Shown: positions 1 to 8,153 of the stretch, one piece after another
How the letters are laid out: each line of letters begins with the position of its first letter
Numbering within the stretch: the stretch's first letter is position 1
From: a virus
DNA length: 28,990 nucleotides
Virus record (IMG/VR): IMGVR_UViG_3300010885_079891
Location: 1-28,990 of that record
Strand: one strand, 5' to 3'
Notes under the pieces: generated by a model
Databases searched by the model: none
Seen by the model: only the letters and a program-made list of their open reading frames with translations
What the model was told of the DNA's origin: nothing
Position numbers and translations under genes: made by a program

Positions 1-2
1 AA

Positions 3-584
3 ATCGCCACCCAGCGCGGTCTCCTTCACCGCTGCACCATGACCGACGACGGGGTTTCCCGTCCGGCTTGGGCCATCACCGACTCCGCCCGCCGCTCCAT
101 CCAAGTCCGCCGCATGGATGGCCAGCCGTGGGCATGGAACAGCGCGAAGGCTTGGACTCTCGGCGGCAGCATCGCCGGTTGGCCCATAGGTGCCGCCGAC
201 ATCGGCGACCGTCGCCTCGTCCTCTTCTGTGAAGGAGGCCCGGACTTCCTTGCCGCGCACACCCTCGCATGGCTCGCCGACCGCGCCGCCTCGGTCGCCG
301 TCGTCTGCGTCCCCGGAGCCTCCGCCTCGCTTCACCCCGACGCCCTGCCGTTCTTCACCGGCCGCCACGTCCGCATCTTCGAGCACACCGACGACGCCGG
401 TTCCGATGCTGGCCAGCGCTGGGCATCCCAGCTCAAGCAGGCCGGGGCCACCGTGGACGGCTTCGCGCTCAACGCTCCCCACAAGGATCTCGCCGACCTC
501 CTCGCCGCCACCGACGCGGAATCCCTCAACTGCCCATCCGATATTTTCGAGGGCCTACCCAAGGAGGACTCGTCATGCCGGTGA
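3..584 (+). CDS. TOPRIM-domain primase, 5' partial
   Basis: The C-terminal part of a phage or plasmid-type DNA primase; the N-terminal part lies before the window. The frame is open to the window edge, and the residues before the first ATG (position 39) fit the same conserved block, ending in VRRMDGQPW, so that ATG is probably not the start. The TOPRIM signature is visible: a Glu in LVLFCEGGPDF and the acidic pair in HTDDAGSDAG, the usual metal-binding positions. KDLADLLA near the end is typical of primase-helicase C-termini. It overlaps the next gene, whose start lies ten bases before this stop. With that ATPase it probably forms a split primase-helicase for element replication. The family is clear; the exact subfamily is not. 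Confidence 0.85.
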   Translation: MATQRGLLHRCTMTDDGVSRPAWAITDSARRSIQVRRMDGQPWAWNSAKAWTLGGSIAGWPIGAADIGDRRLVLFCEGGPDFLAAHTLAWLADRAASVAVVCVPGASASLHPDALPFFTGRHVRIFEHTDDAGSDAGQRWASQLKQAGATVDGFALNAPHKDLADLLAATDAESLNCPSDIFEGLPKEDSSCR

Positions 585-1672
585 AATCCTACTCCGACAG
601 CCCTGCGCCCGACCCGGCCAGCGCATCACCAACCGCCGTTCCCGTCCCCGGCGAGACCACCGGCACACCCGCCGCCATCCCGTTTCCCGAGAAGCTGGTT
701 GCCCGCGTCGAGTCCACCCGCTTCGACCCGTCCAACCCGCCGCCCGTCGAACCGTGGGCGTTCAAACTCGCCGGGGTAGAGGTCGCGCACTCGGGCAATC
801 TCGTCACCATCGCTGCCGCCGTTAAGTCCGGTAAATCCTCCGTCATCTCCGCGATGATCGCTTCGATGATGGGCGCGGAGGGGCGGGATTACCTCGCCAT
901 CGACGGCAGCAATCCCGACGGCAAGGCCGTCCTCCACTACGACACCGAACAGAGCCGGGGCGACCATTACCACATGATGATGCGCGCGCTTCGCCGCGCC
1001 GATCTGCAAGCGCCGCCAAGGTGGTTTTCCAGCTATTCGCTCACCTTGCTCGACCCGGCCGAACGCCGCGCGGCCATCGGTGCGATGGCTCGTAAAGCCG
1101 CCGCCGCCGGGGGGCTTCACTCGCTCTTCATCGACGGTGTCGCCGACCTCGTGTTCGACGTGAACGACCTGGCCGAGGCCTGCGGTCTCGTCGCCGAGCT
1201 TCACCAGCTCGCCACCGAGACCGGCTGCGTGATCGTCACCGCCCTCCACCACAACCCCGGCGGGGAGAAGACGCGCGGCCACCTCGGCAGCCAGATCGAG
1301 CGCAAATCCGAATCCGTCCTCGTTCTCCGCAAGGACGGGGAGACCATCTCTATCTCCTGCAAACCCGCCCGCCGCCAGGAAGTCAGCGACGACAAGGCTC
1401 CTCGCTTTTCGTGGGATACGGAGGCCGGCATGCACCTGCTCACGCAGTCCAAGGCCACCACCGCCGAAGACCGTAAGCGCATCGAACTCGGCACCCTCGC
1501 CGATGAGGTTTTCGGCGATAAGCCGCGCCTGAAATGGGTCGAATTACGCGATGCCATCATGGCCGCGCGGGGTTGGGCCAAGAGCACCGGGGACAACAAG
1601 ATTGAGGCGATGCTTCAGGTCGGGGTCATAACCAAATGCCCGATGGGGTTTTACGAGAAAGGCCAGCCATGA
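575..1672 (+). CDS. RepA-like P-loop ATPase / helicase (AAA_25 type)
   Basis: A 365-residue ATPase of the RecA-like RepA/primase-partner type, probably the hexameric helicase acting with the preceding TOPRIM protein. The start at 575 is chosen because AAGGAGG lies seven bases upstream and the frame before it only shadows the primase. After a Pro/Ser-rich N-terminus the Walker A region reads AAAVKSGKSS, with Ala where the first Gly normally sits. A Walker B-like LFIDGVADLV follows, then VIVTALHHNPGGEKTRGHLG, the conserved sensor block of this family. The C-terminus looks like a small winged-helix segment. Its stop overlaps the start of the following small ORF in an ATGA arrangement. Confidence 0.85.
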   Translation: MPVKSYSDSPAPDPASASPTAVPVPGETTGTPAAIPFPEKLVARVESTRFDPSNPPPVEPWAFKLAGVEVAHSGNLVTIAAAVKSGKSSVISAMIASMMGAEGRDYLAIDGSNPDGKAVLHYDTEQSRGDHYHMMMRALRRADLQAPPRWFSSYSLTLLDPAERRAAIGAMARKAAAAGGLHSLFIDGVADLVFDVNDLAEACGLVAELHQLATETGCVIVTALHHNPGGEKTRGHLGSQIERKSESVLVLRKDGETISISCKPARRQEVSDDKAPRFSWDTEAGMHLLTQSKATTAEDRKRIELGTLADEVFGDKPRLKWVELRDAIMAARGWAKSTGDNKIEAMLQVGVITKCPMGFYEKGQP

Positions 1673-1830
1673 ACCCCAAACCCCAGATTCACCCCAATTT
1701 GGCCCCAAGTGGGGTTTGCCCAGCTCTGCTACCCCAAACCCCAACGCCCCTATATGTAGGGGCTGGGGTGGTGGGGTTGGGGTCGGAATCCTTTTCCAAC
1801 CCTTATCGGCGAAAGGAGGCGCAGCCATGA
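1669..1830 (+). CDS. Small ORF in C-tract repeats, translationally coupled
   Basis: A 53-codon ORF not resembling any family I know. Its start overlaps the ATPase stop as ATGA, and its stop overlaps the next gene's start as a second ATGA. This double coupling is the main argument that ribosomes read it. The product is rich in Pro, Gly, Leu and Val because the DNA is built of CCCC and GGGG tracts, so the peptide may only be a by-product of a DNA structure. The Shine-Dalgarno for the next gene (AAAGGAGG, about 1,813-1,820) lies inside it. Function unknown. Confidence 0.4.
   Translation: MNPKPQIHPNLAPSGVCPALLPQTPTPLYVGAGVVGLGSESFSNPYRRKEAQP
1674..1782. repeat. CCCC-tract array with G-quadruplex motif and hairpin
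   Basis: At least seven CCCC tracts occur between 1,674 and 1,750, several inside CCCCAAA or ACCCCAA units. They are followed by four GGGG runs at 1759-1762, 1765-1768, 1773-1776 and 1779-1782 with loops of two to four bases, a textbook four-tier G-quadruplex pattern on the plus strand. GCCCCTA (1746-1752) and TAGGGGC (1757-1763) form a stem with loop TATG, extendable with neighbouring tracts. The position directly behind the RepA-like ATPase suggests an origin or iteron-like region. It could also be a transcription-pausing structure. Confidence 0.6.
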
Positions 1831-2462
1831 AAACGCGTCTCTCTACCGCCGATCTCCAGACCGCACGGGATGCCGAATACGCCACCGCCTACCGCGATTG
1901 GCTCGCCACCCTCCCGCCCGAGGAACGCGCCCGCCTCTCCGCCCAAGGTCTCGGCGAACCCGACACCAAGCGCCACACCTCACAGCACGATGACGATACG
2001 GTCATGGAGTTGACCGAGTCGCCCGACATCCAGCCCGACGACCAGGTCGAGGAAGACGACGAACGCGCCTTCGCCGCCAAGCAAGCCGCCCAGTCCGCCA
2101 CCTCCGCCATTCCCACTACCGCCGCCGACTCCTCCCCATCACCAGGGGGCTATCTCGCGGCCGGGGACATCCTCGCCTCGTTCTGTGCCCGCATCCGCGC
2201 TCATCCCAATCCGCTCCTCGCCTTCGACGCCGCCTGTTTCGCCTCCGGCCTCATGGACATCGAGGGCTTGAGCGAGACCGCCCTCGCCAAACGCCACGGC
2301 GTCACCCGCGCCGCGTTCTCCCGCCTAGTCGTTTTATGGTCGCAGACCTTCGCCCTCCCGCCCTCGCGGGGGATGCGTTCAAAACGCGCCCGCCAGTCCT
2401 ATCGCAAGTCCCGCCTCAACCACCTCTCCAAACTCAAATCCACCGCCCACCATGTCCACTGA
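1827..2462 (+). CDS. Hypothetical element protein with HTH-like C-terminus
   Basis: A 211-residue protein of unknown function. The start at 1827 has a good ribosome binding site (AAAGGAGG) and overlaps the previous stop. The N-terminal third is helical and charged (DAEYATAYRDWLATLPPEER), the middle is acidic and low-complexity, and the last 75 residues contain GLSETALAKRHGVTRAAF, which has the spacing of a helix-turn-helix, followed by a very basic tail. This suggests DNA binding, perhaps a regulator or replication accessory factor. Its end overlaps the start of the DUF3102-like gene by 11 bases, so the four genes from the primase onward look like one operon. The HTH assignment is by eye. Confidence 0.7.
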   Translation: MKTRLSTADLQTARDAEYATAYRDWLATLPPEERARLSAQGLGEPDTKRHTSQHDDDTVMELTESPDIQPDDQVEEDDERAFAAKQAAQSATSAIPTTAADSSPSPGGYLAAGDILASFCARIRAHPNPLLAFDAACFASGLMDIEGLSETALAKRHGVTRAAFSRLVVLWSQTFALPPSRGMRSKRARQSYRKSRLNHLSKLKSTAHHVH

Positions 2463-2970
2463 TTCCGCCCTCTCCCTCAATCTCGCCCCTGAGATCAACG
2501 CCGCCTTCTCCGAGGCCAGCGCGACCGCCGCAGCTGCCACCCTCAACGCCCGCCAAGCCGTGGCCCGCGCCCTCGAATGCGGTCGCCTCCTCAATCTCCA
2601 AAAGGACGCCCTCCCGCATGGCACCTGGCAGGACTGGTTGGCCGCCAACTGTCCAGCCATCTCCGCCCCGACCGCTCGCCGCTACATGAAGCTCGCCAAG
2701 CACGCGCCCGACACCGTCCTCGATGACGCCGCCGGTCTCCGCCAAGCCTACATGGCCACGGGGGTATTGCCGGATTCGCCCCGTCAACGTCGCGAACCCG
2801 ACGCCAACACTCCCACGGTGAACTACGTTCGTGGCCTCGATCAATTCCGCCGCTGGTTCCACCAACGCATCGAAGAAGCGCCCTTGTCGAAATGGTCGCC
2901 CCAAGCCCGCCGTCTCCTCCGCAACGAACTCGCTTGGTTCAAGAAGCTCCACGACGACCTCGCCGCCTAA
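2452..2970 (+). CDS. DUF3102-like protein
   Basis: A 172-residue protein with the hallmark of DUF3102-type proteins found in phages and mobile elements: an Ala-rich helix, then about residues 40-85 with CGRLLNLQKDALPHGTWQ, DWLAANCP and APTARRYMKLA. The family is usually linked to replication or regulation, but its biochemistry is not settled. The C-terminal half (FRRWFHQRIEEAPLSKWSPQ onward) is helical and I do not recognise it. It is the last gene of the early block; the next confident gene starts about 1.6 kb downstream. The start overlaps the preceding gene, consistent with translational coupling. Confidence 0.8.
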   Translation: MSTDSALSLNLAPEINAAFSEASATAAAATLNARQAVARALECGRLLNLQKDALPHGTWQDWLAANCPAISAPTARRYMKLAKHAPDTVLDDAAGLRQAYMATGVLPDSPRQRREPDANTPTVNYVRGLDQFRRWFHQRIEEAPLSKWSPQARRLLRNELAWFKKLHDDLAA

Positions 2971-3232
2971 CAATGCCTGCGCTCACTCCGTTCGCTTGGC
3001 GCATCGCTCCCGCGCCTTCGCCGCTCCCCCCAACAACACGCCTCGCCGTCCTCCTTCGCCCGCTCCCGTTGGTCGCTACCCTCAACGCCTGCGGTCGCTC
3101 CGCTCCCTTGGCGAACGCCGCTAACGCGCTCCGTCGTCCCGTTCTTGGTAATTCGGTCGCAGACGGTGCCGCTCGGCCTCCCTCCATTCCGCTCCGCGCT
3201 ACCGTTCCGCCTACGGTGCGCCGACTCCGCCC

Positions 3233-3344
3233 AGTCGGGGGCCGCAACGCCCTTCGCCCCTGCCGTCGCGGATCTCGCCGAGCCGAGAACCGCGCCGTCT
3301 CGCTTCGCGAACGGGGCTGCGGTCGTCGCGGCTGATCCCCGACT
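3233..3344. repeat. Long imperfect inverted repeat
   Basis: AGTCGGGG followed by GCCGC (3233-3245) is mirrored by GCGGC, a TGAT bulge and CCCCGACT (3328-3344). Both arm segments are perfect complements, closing a GC-rich interior of about 80 bases. It lies in the apparently non-coding region upstream of the terminase genes. It could be a structured RNA, a protein-binding palindrome or chance in GC-rich DNA. Confidence 0.5.
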
Positions 3345-3893
3345 CGGCGTCGCCGTCGCCCCTTCGGCTCCACGTCCGCCCTCCGCTCCATTCCGGTCGC
3401 CCGACCGTCACCGACTGCTAGACTGTCCGGCTCACAAAGTCTCCCGCCCCATACCAACGCCAGCGCGTCGAGACAGCGTCACTCGATTCCGCGCCCGCCA
3501 AGGCGGGTGCTCACCGAGCGCCGCCGACTCGCCGGGCCACAACGACTCCGGCCCCCGCTCGCAAGGCTCGCTCGGTTCCGCCTCATGCGCCGGGGGCTTT
3601 GATGCTCGGGGCGGAAAAACGCCCCTCGAACAAGGTGTGCGGTTCGTTCGCAAAGCTCACTCACGACTCAACTCGAACGCGCGCCACTAATGCGGAAAGC
3701 CCTCCGCTCGCCACCGGGCAGGTCGCCCGCCCGCATAGCAGGCGATCCGGGTTCACCTCCGTCACGGCGAAGGCGCTGGCACTGCGGCAGCCCCCCGCGC
3801 TCGGGCTGCGTCGTGTCCCGCGTCCATCGTCCGAGTCATGTCGGTGAACCCTTCTCGTCCCGCTCTGCCGTCATGCGACCTGCTTTCCCCTCC

Positions 3894-3998
3894 GCGCACT
3901 ACTTACCTTATGCCCAAGATGCCCTCCTTCGGAGCGAGTCCGGCACCCTGTCAGGGCACCCGCCGGAGGCATTTTTGACATAAGGTGGAGTAGTGCGC
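3894..3998. repeat. 105-bp near-palindrome
   Basis: The left arm (GCGCACTACT, then ACCTTATG, then AAGATGCC) pairs with the right arm in the same order, with only a few mismatches, and the centre contains the tight hairpin CCCTGTCAGGG. The element is bounded by GCGCACTACT and AGTAGTGCGC. This is much longer than a normal terminator and has no T-run. It could be a MITE-like insertion, a structured RNA or a packaging or replication site. Confidence 0.65.
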
Positions 3999-4553
3999 TC
4001 GGGCCGGCGGCGAGCTTCGGGCGTCACCAGTCCGCGCGCGCGAACCAATTCCACTGCGGCTTCGCCGCGCCTCAACGAAGATTCTAGCGGCGCTTCGCGC
4101 AATGGATAGGTTCCCCCGCGCCCGCCCTGGCCGTCCGTTGTCGAAGCATTGTCCCCGATGCCACCTCGCTCACAAGCCATCGTCGGTTCTGCCGTCGCCA
4201 CGCGCCCCCATCGTTCTCTCGCTTCGCTCGTTCACTGGGGAGCTTCCCCCCGCCACCCAAGCAGGGCGGTGGCCCCGCCCGTCCCTGTCGGCCTAGCTTC
4301 GCTGGCCGACCGGCGGGCTTGCGCGCCTCTGGCGCGCCGCTTCGCCCTGTCACCCGCGCGCTCCGCGCAGAATCAGCGGGCGACGGGCTCCGCCTCCGTC
4401 GGGCCGGGCGCGCCGAGCCGCGCGTCGGCCCTCCTGCGCCTCGGCGGCGGCAAGAATGCCGCCCACTCGTTGCGGCGGGCTAACGCCCGCCGCTGCAACC
4501 TGCACCGTTCACGCGCGTTTTAAGCCATCGCCAAATCCGCCCCCGCGCGTGCG

Positions 4554-4575
4554 TTGACACCCCGCAACGGCGATG
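4554..4575 (+). promoter_or_regulatory. TTGACAC-N12-ATG motif, copy 1 (small terminase)
   Basis: TTGACACCCCGC followed by a CGGC-containing spacer and ATG. The 12-base core is identical to that at 8132, and the distance to the start codon is the same. TTGACA is too close to the start to be an ordinary -35 box for this ORF, so a translational or late-gene control role is possible. Function is inferred. Confidence 0.5.
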
Positions 4576-5100
4576 CCCATCGCCGTCCCGAAAGCCGACA
4601 AGGTCGGGCGCTGCTCCAAGTTCAGCCGCGCCCTGTTCGACCGCGTCCTCACGGCGATCCGTGACGGCGCGCCGTCCCTGAACGCCATCGAGACGCAAGG
4701 CATCGACCAATCCACGTTCTACCGGCACTTGCAGCGCCAGCCCGACCTTGTGCCGCTGCTCCAAGCCGCGCAGCTCGAACGCGACCGCGTGCGGAACGCG
4801 TCACGCATAGAGGAGGCCGAGCAGGAGTTGAAGCGGCGTGGCATCGACGGTTGGACGGAACCCGTTTTCGACGCGAAGGGCCAGATGTGCGGAGAGCGCC
4901 GCCGCTACTCCGACGCGTGTCTGATTTTCTTCCTCAAGGCGCATAAGCCCGATCTTTACCGCGACCAGCCCACCACCGTCGTCGCCACCCAGGTCAATAT
5001 CACGCCTGAGAAGGAAAAGGACATCATGCGCGAATGGCGTTCCCGCCTTGGTGCCTGCGAGCCTCCGGCCACCCCGGCACCGGTGCAACCCGCGCCATGA
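4573..5100 (+). CDS. terS: Terminase small subunit
   Basis: A 175-residue protein placed directly before the large terminase and overlapping it by four bases (ATGA). The first 70 residues resemble the HTH-containing small terminases: FSRALFDRVLTAIRDGAP, then IETQGIDQSTFYRHLQRQPD, a helix-turn-helix for DNA recognition, followed by a charged helix (QLERDRVRNASRIEEAEQEL) suited to oligomerisation. The middle region (YSDACLIFFLKAHKPDLYRD) is the usual linker segment in this family. It should bind the packaging site and load the large subunit. No Shine-Dalgarno is obvious, but the TTGACAC motif ends at its ATG. The short Pro-rich tail fits a subunit-contacting peptide. Confidence 0.85.
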   Translation: MPIAVPKADKVGRCSKFSRALFDRVLTAIRDGAPSLNAIETQGIDQSTFYRHLQRQPDLVPLLQAAQLERDRVRNASRIEEAEQELKRRGIDGWTEPVFDAKGQMCGERRRYSDACLIFFLKAHKPDLYRDQPTTVVATQVNITPEKEKDIMREWRSRLGACEPPATPAPVQPAP

Positions 5101-6494
5101 GTGCCGCCCGCAAGAAATCCGCCACGCCCGAGCGTCGTCTAGCGGTCACTCCGCTCGACCTGCTTTTGCCCTACCAACGCGCGTGGGTGCAGGACACCGC
5201 GCGTTTCAAAATCTGGCTCAAGTCCCGTCAGATCGGCGGTTCGCTCGCCGCCTCCTTCGAGGTTGTCGCCGACGCAATCGAGACCGGCGGCGACTGGGTG
5301 ATCTTGAGCGCGGGCGAACGGCAGGCGCTGGAGTTCATGGACAAGGTGAACCGCGCCGCGTCCATCTTTTGCGACGCCGTCAGCTACTCGTCCGGCCGCG
5401 AATACCGGCCCGAGATCCAGAAATCCCAACTGCGATTCCCCAACGGCGCTCGCGTCCTCGCACTCCCAGCCAATCCGTCCACGGCGCGCGGCTACTCCGC
5501 TAACCTCGTCCTTGATGAATTCGCGTTCCACGAGAACCCCGAGGAAATCTGGCGCGCGGTTTATCCGATCATTTCCAATCCGTTGCGCGGAGCACTAAAG
5601 CTCCGCGTCATCTCGACGCCCGCCGGTCGGAACAACAAATACTTCGACCTCTGGGAACACGCACCGGCGTTCTCTCGCCACAAGACCAGCGTTTACGACG
5701 CCGTCGCCCAAGGGCTCGCGCTCAACATCGACGAACTCCGCGCCAACCTCGCCGACCCCGACGGCTGGGCTCAGGAGTTCGAGTGTCAGTTCATGGAGCA
5801 CTCTTCACAGGTGTTCTCCGCCGAACTGGTCAAGGGCTGTGAATGCGAAGACGCCACCCTCGATCCGTCAGGGGATCTATTTTCGACGATCATCCGGCCG
5901 CGTCCGGCCTTGTTCGTCGGCATCGACGTTGGCCGCAAACGCGACCTCACCGTCGCCTGGACGCTTGAGCGAATCCACGGCGGCCAACTCGTCACCCGCG
6001 AGGTGCTCGTTCTCGACCGCGTGCCGTTCCCGCAGCAAGAGGCCATCCTCGCGCCGCGAGTCATGGCCGCCGCCTTCACCGCCATCGACGCGACTGGCAT
6101 CGGCGGCCCGGTGAGCGAACACCTCGCCGCCGCCTTGGATGAAACTCGCTTGGAGGGAGTCACCTTCACCGGCGACCGCAAACGCGAGTTGTTCGAGCGG
6201 CTCAAGAAATCCATGCAGGCTCGCACCGTCGCGCTGCCCGCCGCCGCCGTCATCCGCGACGACCTCGGCAGTATGCAGCGCATCGTCAGTCCCGGCGGCA
6301 CCATCCGCTACGCCGCCGCCCGCACCGCCGACGGCCACGCCGACCGCTCCACCGCGCTCGCGCTCGCTATCCATGCCGCCCAGCGCAACCCCGGCGCGGG
6401 CTGGGGAGCCTTCGCGTCAACTCGCGTTCCGACCGGCATGAACGCCCGCCATCGGCCCGCACTCACCCGCTTTCGCGGCGCGTGGGCGCGATGA
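5097..6494 (+). CDS. terL: Terminase large subunit, Mu gp28-like
   Basis: A 465-residue packaging motor and nuclease. The start at 5097 overlaps the small-subunit stop; an upstream in-frame ATG at 5034 only reads through the small subunit. The ATPase domain shows the adenine-contact PYQRAW (about 25-30), a Walker A variant KSRQIGGS (42-49), Walker B LVLDEF (Asp140, Glu141) and the coupling block ISTPAGRNNKYF. The RNase H-like nuclease shows Asp277 in GIDVGRKRDL, Asp331 in AIDATGIGG and Asp416 in HADRSTALAL, a plausible metal-binding triad. Length and motifs match Mu-type terminases and all catalytic positions look intact, so packaging activity is plausible. It directly precedes the portal gene. 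Confidence 0.93.
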   Translation: MSAARKKSATPERRLAVTPLDLLLPYQRAWVQDTARFKIWLKSRQIGGSLAASFEVVADAIETGGDWVILSAGERQALEFMDKVNRAASIFCDAVSYSSGREYRPEIQKSQLRFPNGARVLALPANPSTARGYSANLVLDEFAFHENPEEIWRAVYPIISNPLRGALKLRVISTPAGRNNKYFDLWEHAPAFSRHKTSVYDAVAQGLALNIDELRANLADPDGWAQEFECQFMEHSSQVFSAELVKGCECEDATLDPSGDLFSTIIRPRPALFVGIDVGRKRDLTVAWTLERIHGGQLVTREVLVLDRVPFPQQEAILAPRVMAAAFTAIDATGIGGPVSEHLAAALDETRLEGVTFTGDRKRELFERLKKSMQARTVALPAAAVIRDDLGSMQRIVSPGGTIRYAAARTADGHADRSTALALAIHAAQRNPGAGWGAFASTRVPTGMNARHRPALTRFRGAWAR

Positions 6495-6512
6495 CACGGA
6501 ACCCACGGCATG
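6491..6512 (+). promoter_or_regulatory. TGACAC-N12-ATG motif, copy 2 (portal)
   Basis: TGACAC begins at the large terminase stop codon and is followed, after a spacer ending in ACGGC, by the portal ATG. The distance to the start equals that in the copies at 4554 and 8132. The core outside TGACAC and CGGC differs, so this is the weakest member. Confidence 0.4.
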
Positions 6513-8135
6513 AGTGATTCACCGTCTCCCGCCAAACTAGCCGCGCCCGTCATTCGCCCCTCCGCTCGCGACTTCGAGCCGCAGCTTTTTGGACGCTGCC
6601 TTTCGCCCGATGCCGTCGGCGCATTGCTCGACGCCGGAGCCCGTGGCGACCTCGCCGCGCAGAGCGATCTTTTCAACCTGATGGAGGACACTTGGCCGCG
6701 CCTCCGCGCCAATCTCCAGAAGATCAAGAACGCCATCCGCAAGCTGCCCTTGAACGTGCAGCCCTTCACCCCGAAGAACGGAAAACCATCCGCGTCCGCA
6801 CAGGAAAAAGCCGCCTTCGTCGAATCCGCGCTCCACCTCCAACGCGGCTACGTGGACACCACGCGCGCCCCGCTCGGCTCCGGCGTTTACGAACTCATGG
6901 ACGCCGTCGCCCGTGGCCTCTCCGTCGTGGAGATCGACTGGGCCACCGATAGCACCGGCTACGTTGTCCCGGTCGGCTTTCGCCGCGTCCCGTCCCGTTA
7001 CCTCGGCATCGCCACCGACGGCACACTAGCACTCCGCCTCGATCCCGCCGCGCTCTCCACGCTCACGCCCTTCGCCAAACACCCCGGCAAATTCCTGACC
7101 GGCATTTTCCAATCCAAGTCCGGCGCACTCGGCGAGGCCGCGCAACTCCGCGCCCTCGCTCCGCTTTGGCTCGGTCACATGCTCGGTTGGGAATGGCTCG
7201 TTCAGAAGGCCGAACTTTTCGGCACGCCCTTGCGCTGGGCCAACTACCCGACGACCGCCACTCAGGCCGAAATCGACGCAATCACCGCCGCGCTGCGCAA
7301 CATGGGCACCGCCTCATGGGGTGCGTTTCCGCAGGGCACCAACCTGCAAATCCTGCAAGGCACCACGCCAGGCGTGTCCGGCCCCAACGACCCGAGCGAA
7401 CGGCTCATGGGAATCGCCGACCGCGCGTGCGACATCATGCTTCTCGGCCAGAACCTTTCCGTTGAACACAACGGCCAAGGCAGCCGCGCCGCCAGCGAGG
7501 TTCACCGCGAGGTCGAACTCGACCTCTACGAAACCTACGCTGAGTTCATCGTCGCGATCATCAACGACCAGCTCATCCCCCAATTGATCGCGCTCAACTG
7601 GGGCAGCGCCGAGGAAATCCCCTTTGTCGAAGTCGAGATCCCGCGCCCAGGTCGCGAGCAGGACATGGCCGCCCGCGACAAAACCCTCTTCGTCGAAATG
7701 GGTCTGCCGGTGTCGCTCCAATACCTCTACGAACGCCACAAAGTTCCGACACCCGACGCTGGCGAAGAACTCTTCAAACCCACCAAACCCGTCGCCCAGG
7801 GCGTGCCGCCGGAGCCTACACCCGACCCGGCCAAGGCCAAAGCCTGCGCGTGTGGTTGCGGCTCTCCCATCGACGCCACCAGCGAATCCTCTGCCGAACT
7901 AGGAGCCCGCCAAGCCGCCGCACAGGCCGCGTTCCCGCAGCAGGTAGCCGAGGCCAACGCCAACGACGAATACCTCGTTTGGGATGCGACGCTCGACAAC
8001 CGCACCACGCCCCTTTGCCAAGGCCGCCACGGTCGCCGCTGGGGTGACGGTTGGTTTTCGCCGCCGCCCGCGCACTACAACTGCCGCAGTGCTTTGATCC
8101 GCGTGCCCAAGGCCAGCTACCAGTCTCCCGATTGA
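6510..8135 (+). CDS. Portal protein, Mu gp29-like, fused to MuF-type domain
   Basis: A 541-residue portal of the DUF935/Mu gp29 type, forming the dodecameric DNA gate of the capsid. Residues about 60-440 carry the portal features: MDAVARGLSVVEIDW, PLRWANYP, a TTPGVSGPNDPSERLMGIAD block and NGQGSRAASEVHREVELD. A linker near 445 contains the odd CACGCG cluster. The last 45 residues (WDATLDNRTTPLCQGRHG, then PPPAHYNCRSAL) match the C-terminal motif of MuF/SPP1 gp7 minor head proteins, normally a separate gene. So portal and a shortened head-morphogenesis domain are joined in one chain. It sits between terminase and protease as expected. The portal call is firm; the role of the fused tail is inferred. 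Confidence 0.9.
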   Translation: MSDSPSPAKLAAPVIRPSARDFEPQLFGRCLSPDAVGALLDAGARGDLAAQSDLFNLMEDTWPRLRANLQKIKNAIRKLPLNVQPFTPKNGKPSASAQEKAAFVESALHLQRGYVDTTRAPLGSGVYELMDAVARGLSVVEIDWATDSTGYVVPVGFRRVPSRYLGIATDGTLALRLDPAALSTLTPFAKHPGKFLTGIFQSKSGALGEAAQLRALAPLWLGHMLGWEWLVQKAELFGTPLRWANYPTTATQAEIDAITAALRNMGTASWGAFPQGTNLQILQGTTPGVSGPNDPSERLMGIADRACDIMLLGQNLSVEHNGQGSRAASEVHREVELDLYETYAEFIVAIINDQLIPQLIALNWGSAEEIPFVEVEIPRPGREQDMAARDKTLFVEMGLPVSLQYLYERHKVPTPDAGEELFKPTKPVAQGVPPEPTPDPAKAKACACGCGSPIDATSESSAELGARQAAAQAAFPQQVAEANANDEYLVWDATLDNRTTPLCQGRHGRRWGDGWFSPPPAHYNCRSALIRVPKASYQSPD

Positions 8136-8153
8136 CACCCCGCCAGCGGCATG
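8132..8153 (+). promoter_or_regulatory. TTGACAC-N12-ATG motif, copy 3 (protease)
   Basis: TTGACACCCCGC then CAGCGGC and ATG; the TGA is also the portal stop codon. The 12-base core is identical to copy 1, nearly 3.6 kb upstream, and so is the spacing to the start. Confidence 0.5.

Larger units (their letters stand above)
2971..4553 (+). other. 1.6-kb hairpin-rich region, apparently non-coding
   Basis: No convincing gene. ORFs exist in several frames on both strands, but their products are Arg/Pro/Ala/Ser-rich, lack recognisable domains, and no frame dominates. Many short palindromes (for example GGGGCG/CGCCCC at 3608-3625 around GAAAAA, GGCGGC/GCCGCC at 4446-4463, and GTTGCGGCGGGC with its near complement at 4469-4499) and two long ones are present. 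Position between the early operon and the small terminase gene fits a decayed gene tract, a structured RNA, or a packaging recognition region. Confidence 0.6.

Noticed and set aside
269-574. N-terminal extension of the RepA-like ATPase
   Set aside because: It overlaps the TOPRIM domain in another frame and is Arg/Pro-rich; a good Shine-Dalgarno supports the start at 575.
626-1435. Minus-strand ORF of 269 codons
   Set aside because: Gly/Asp/Val-rich shadow of the RepA-like ATPase.
2939-4523. Many ORFs of 60-180 codons on both strands
   Set aside because: Products are Arg/Pro/Ala/Ser-rich without domains, frames overlap without preference, and the DNA is full of short palindromes.
5034-5096. 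Upstream ATG for the large terminase
   Set aside because: It lies inside the small subunit; the ATGA overlap at 5097 is the better start.
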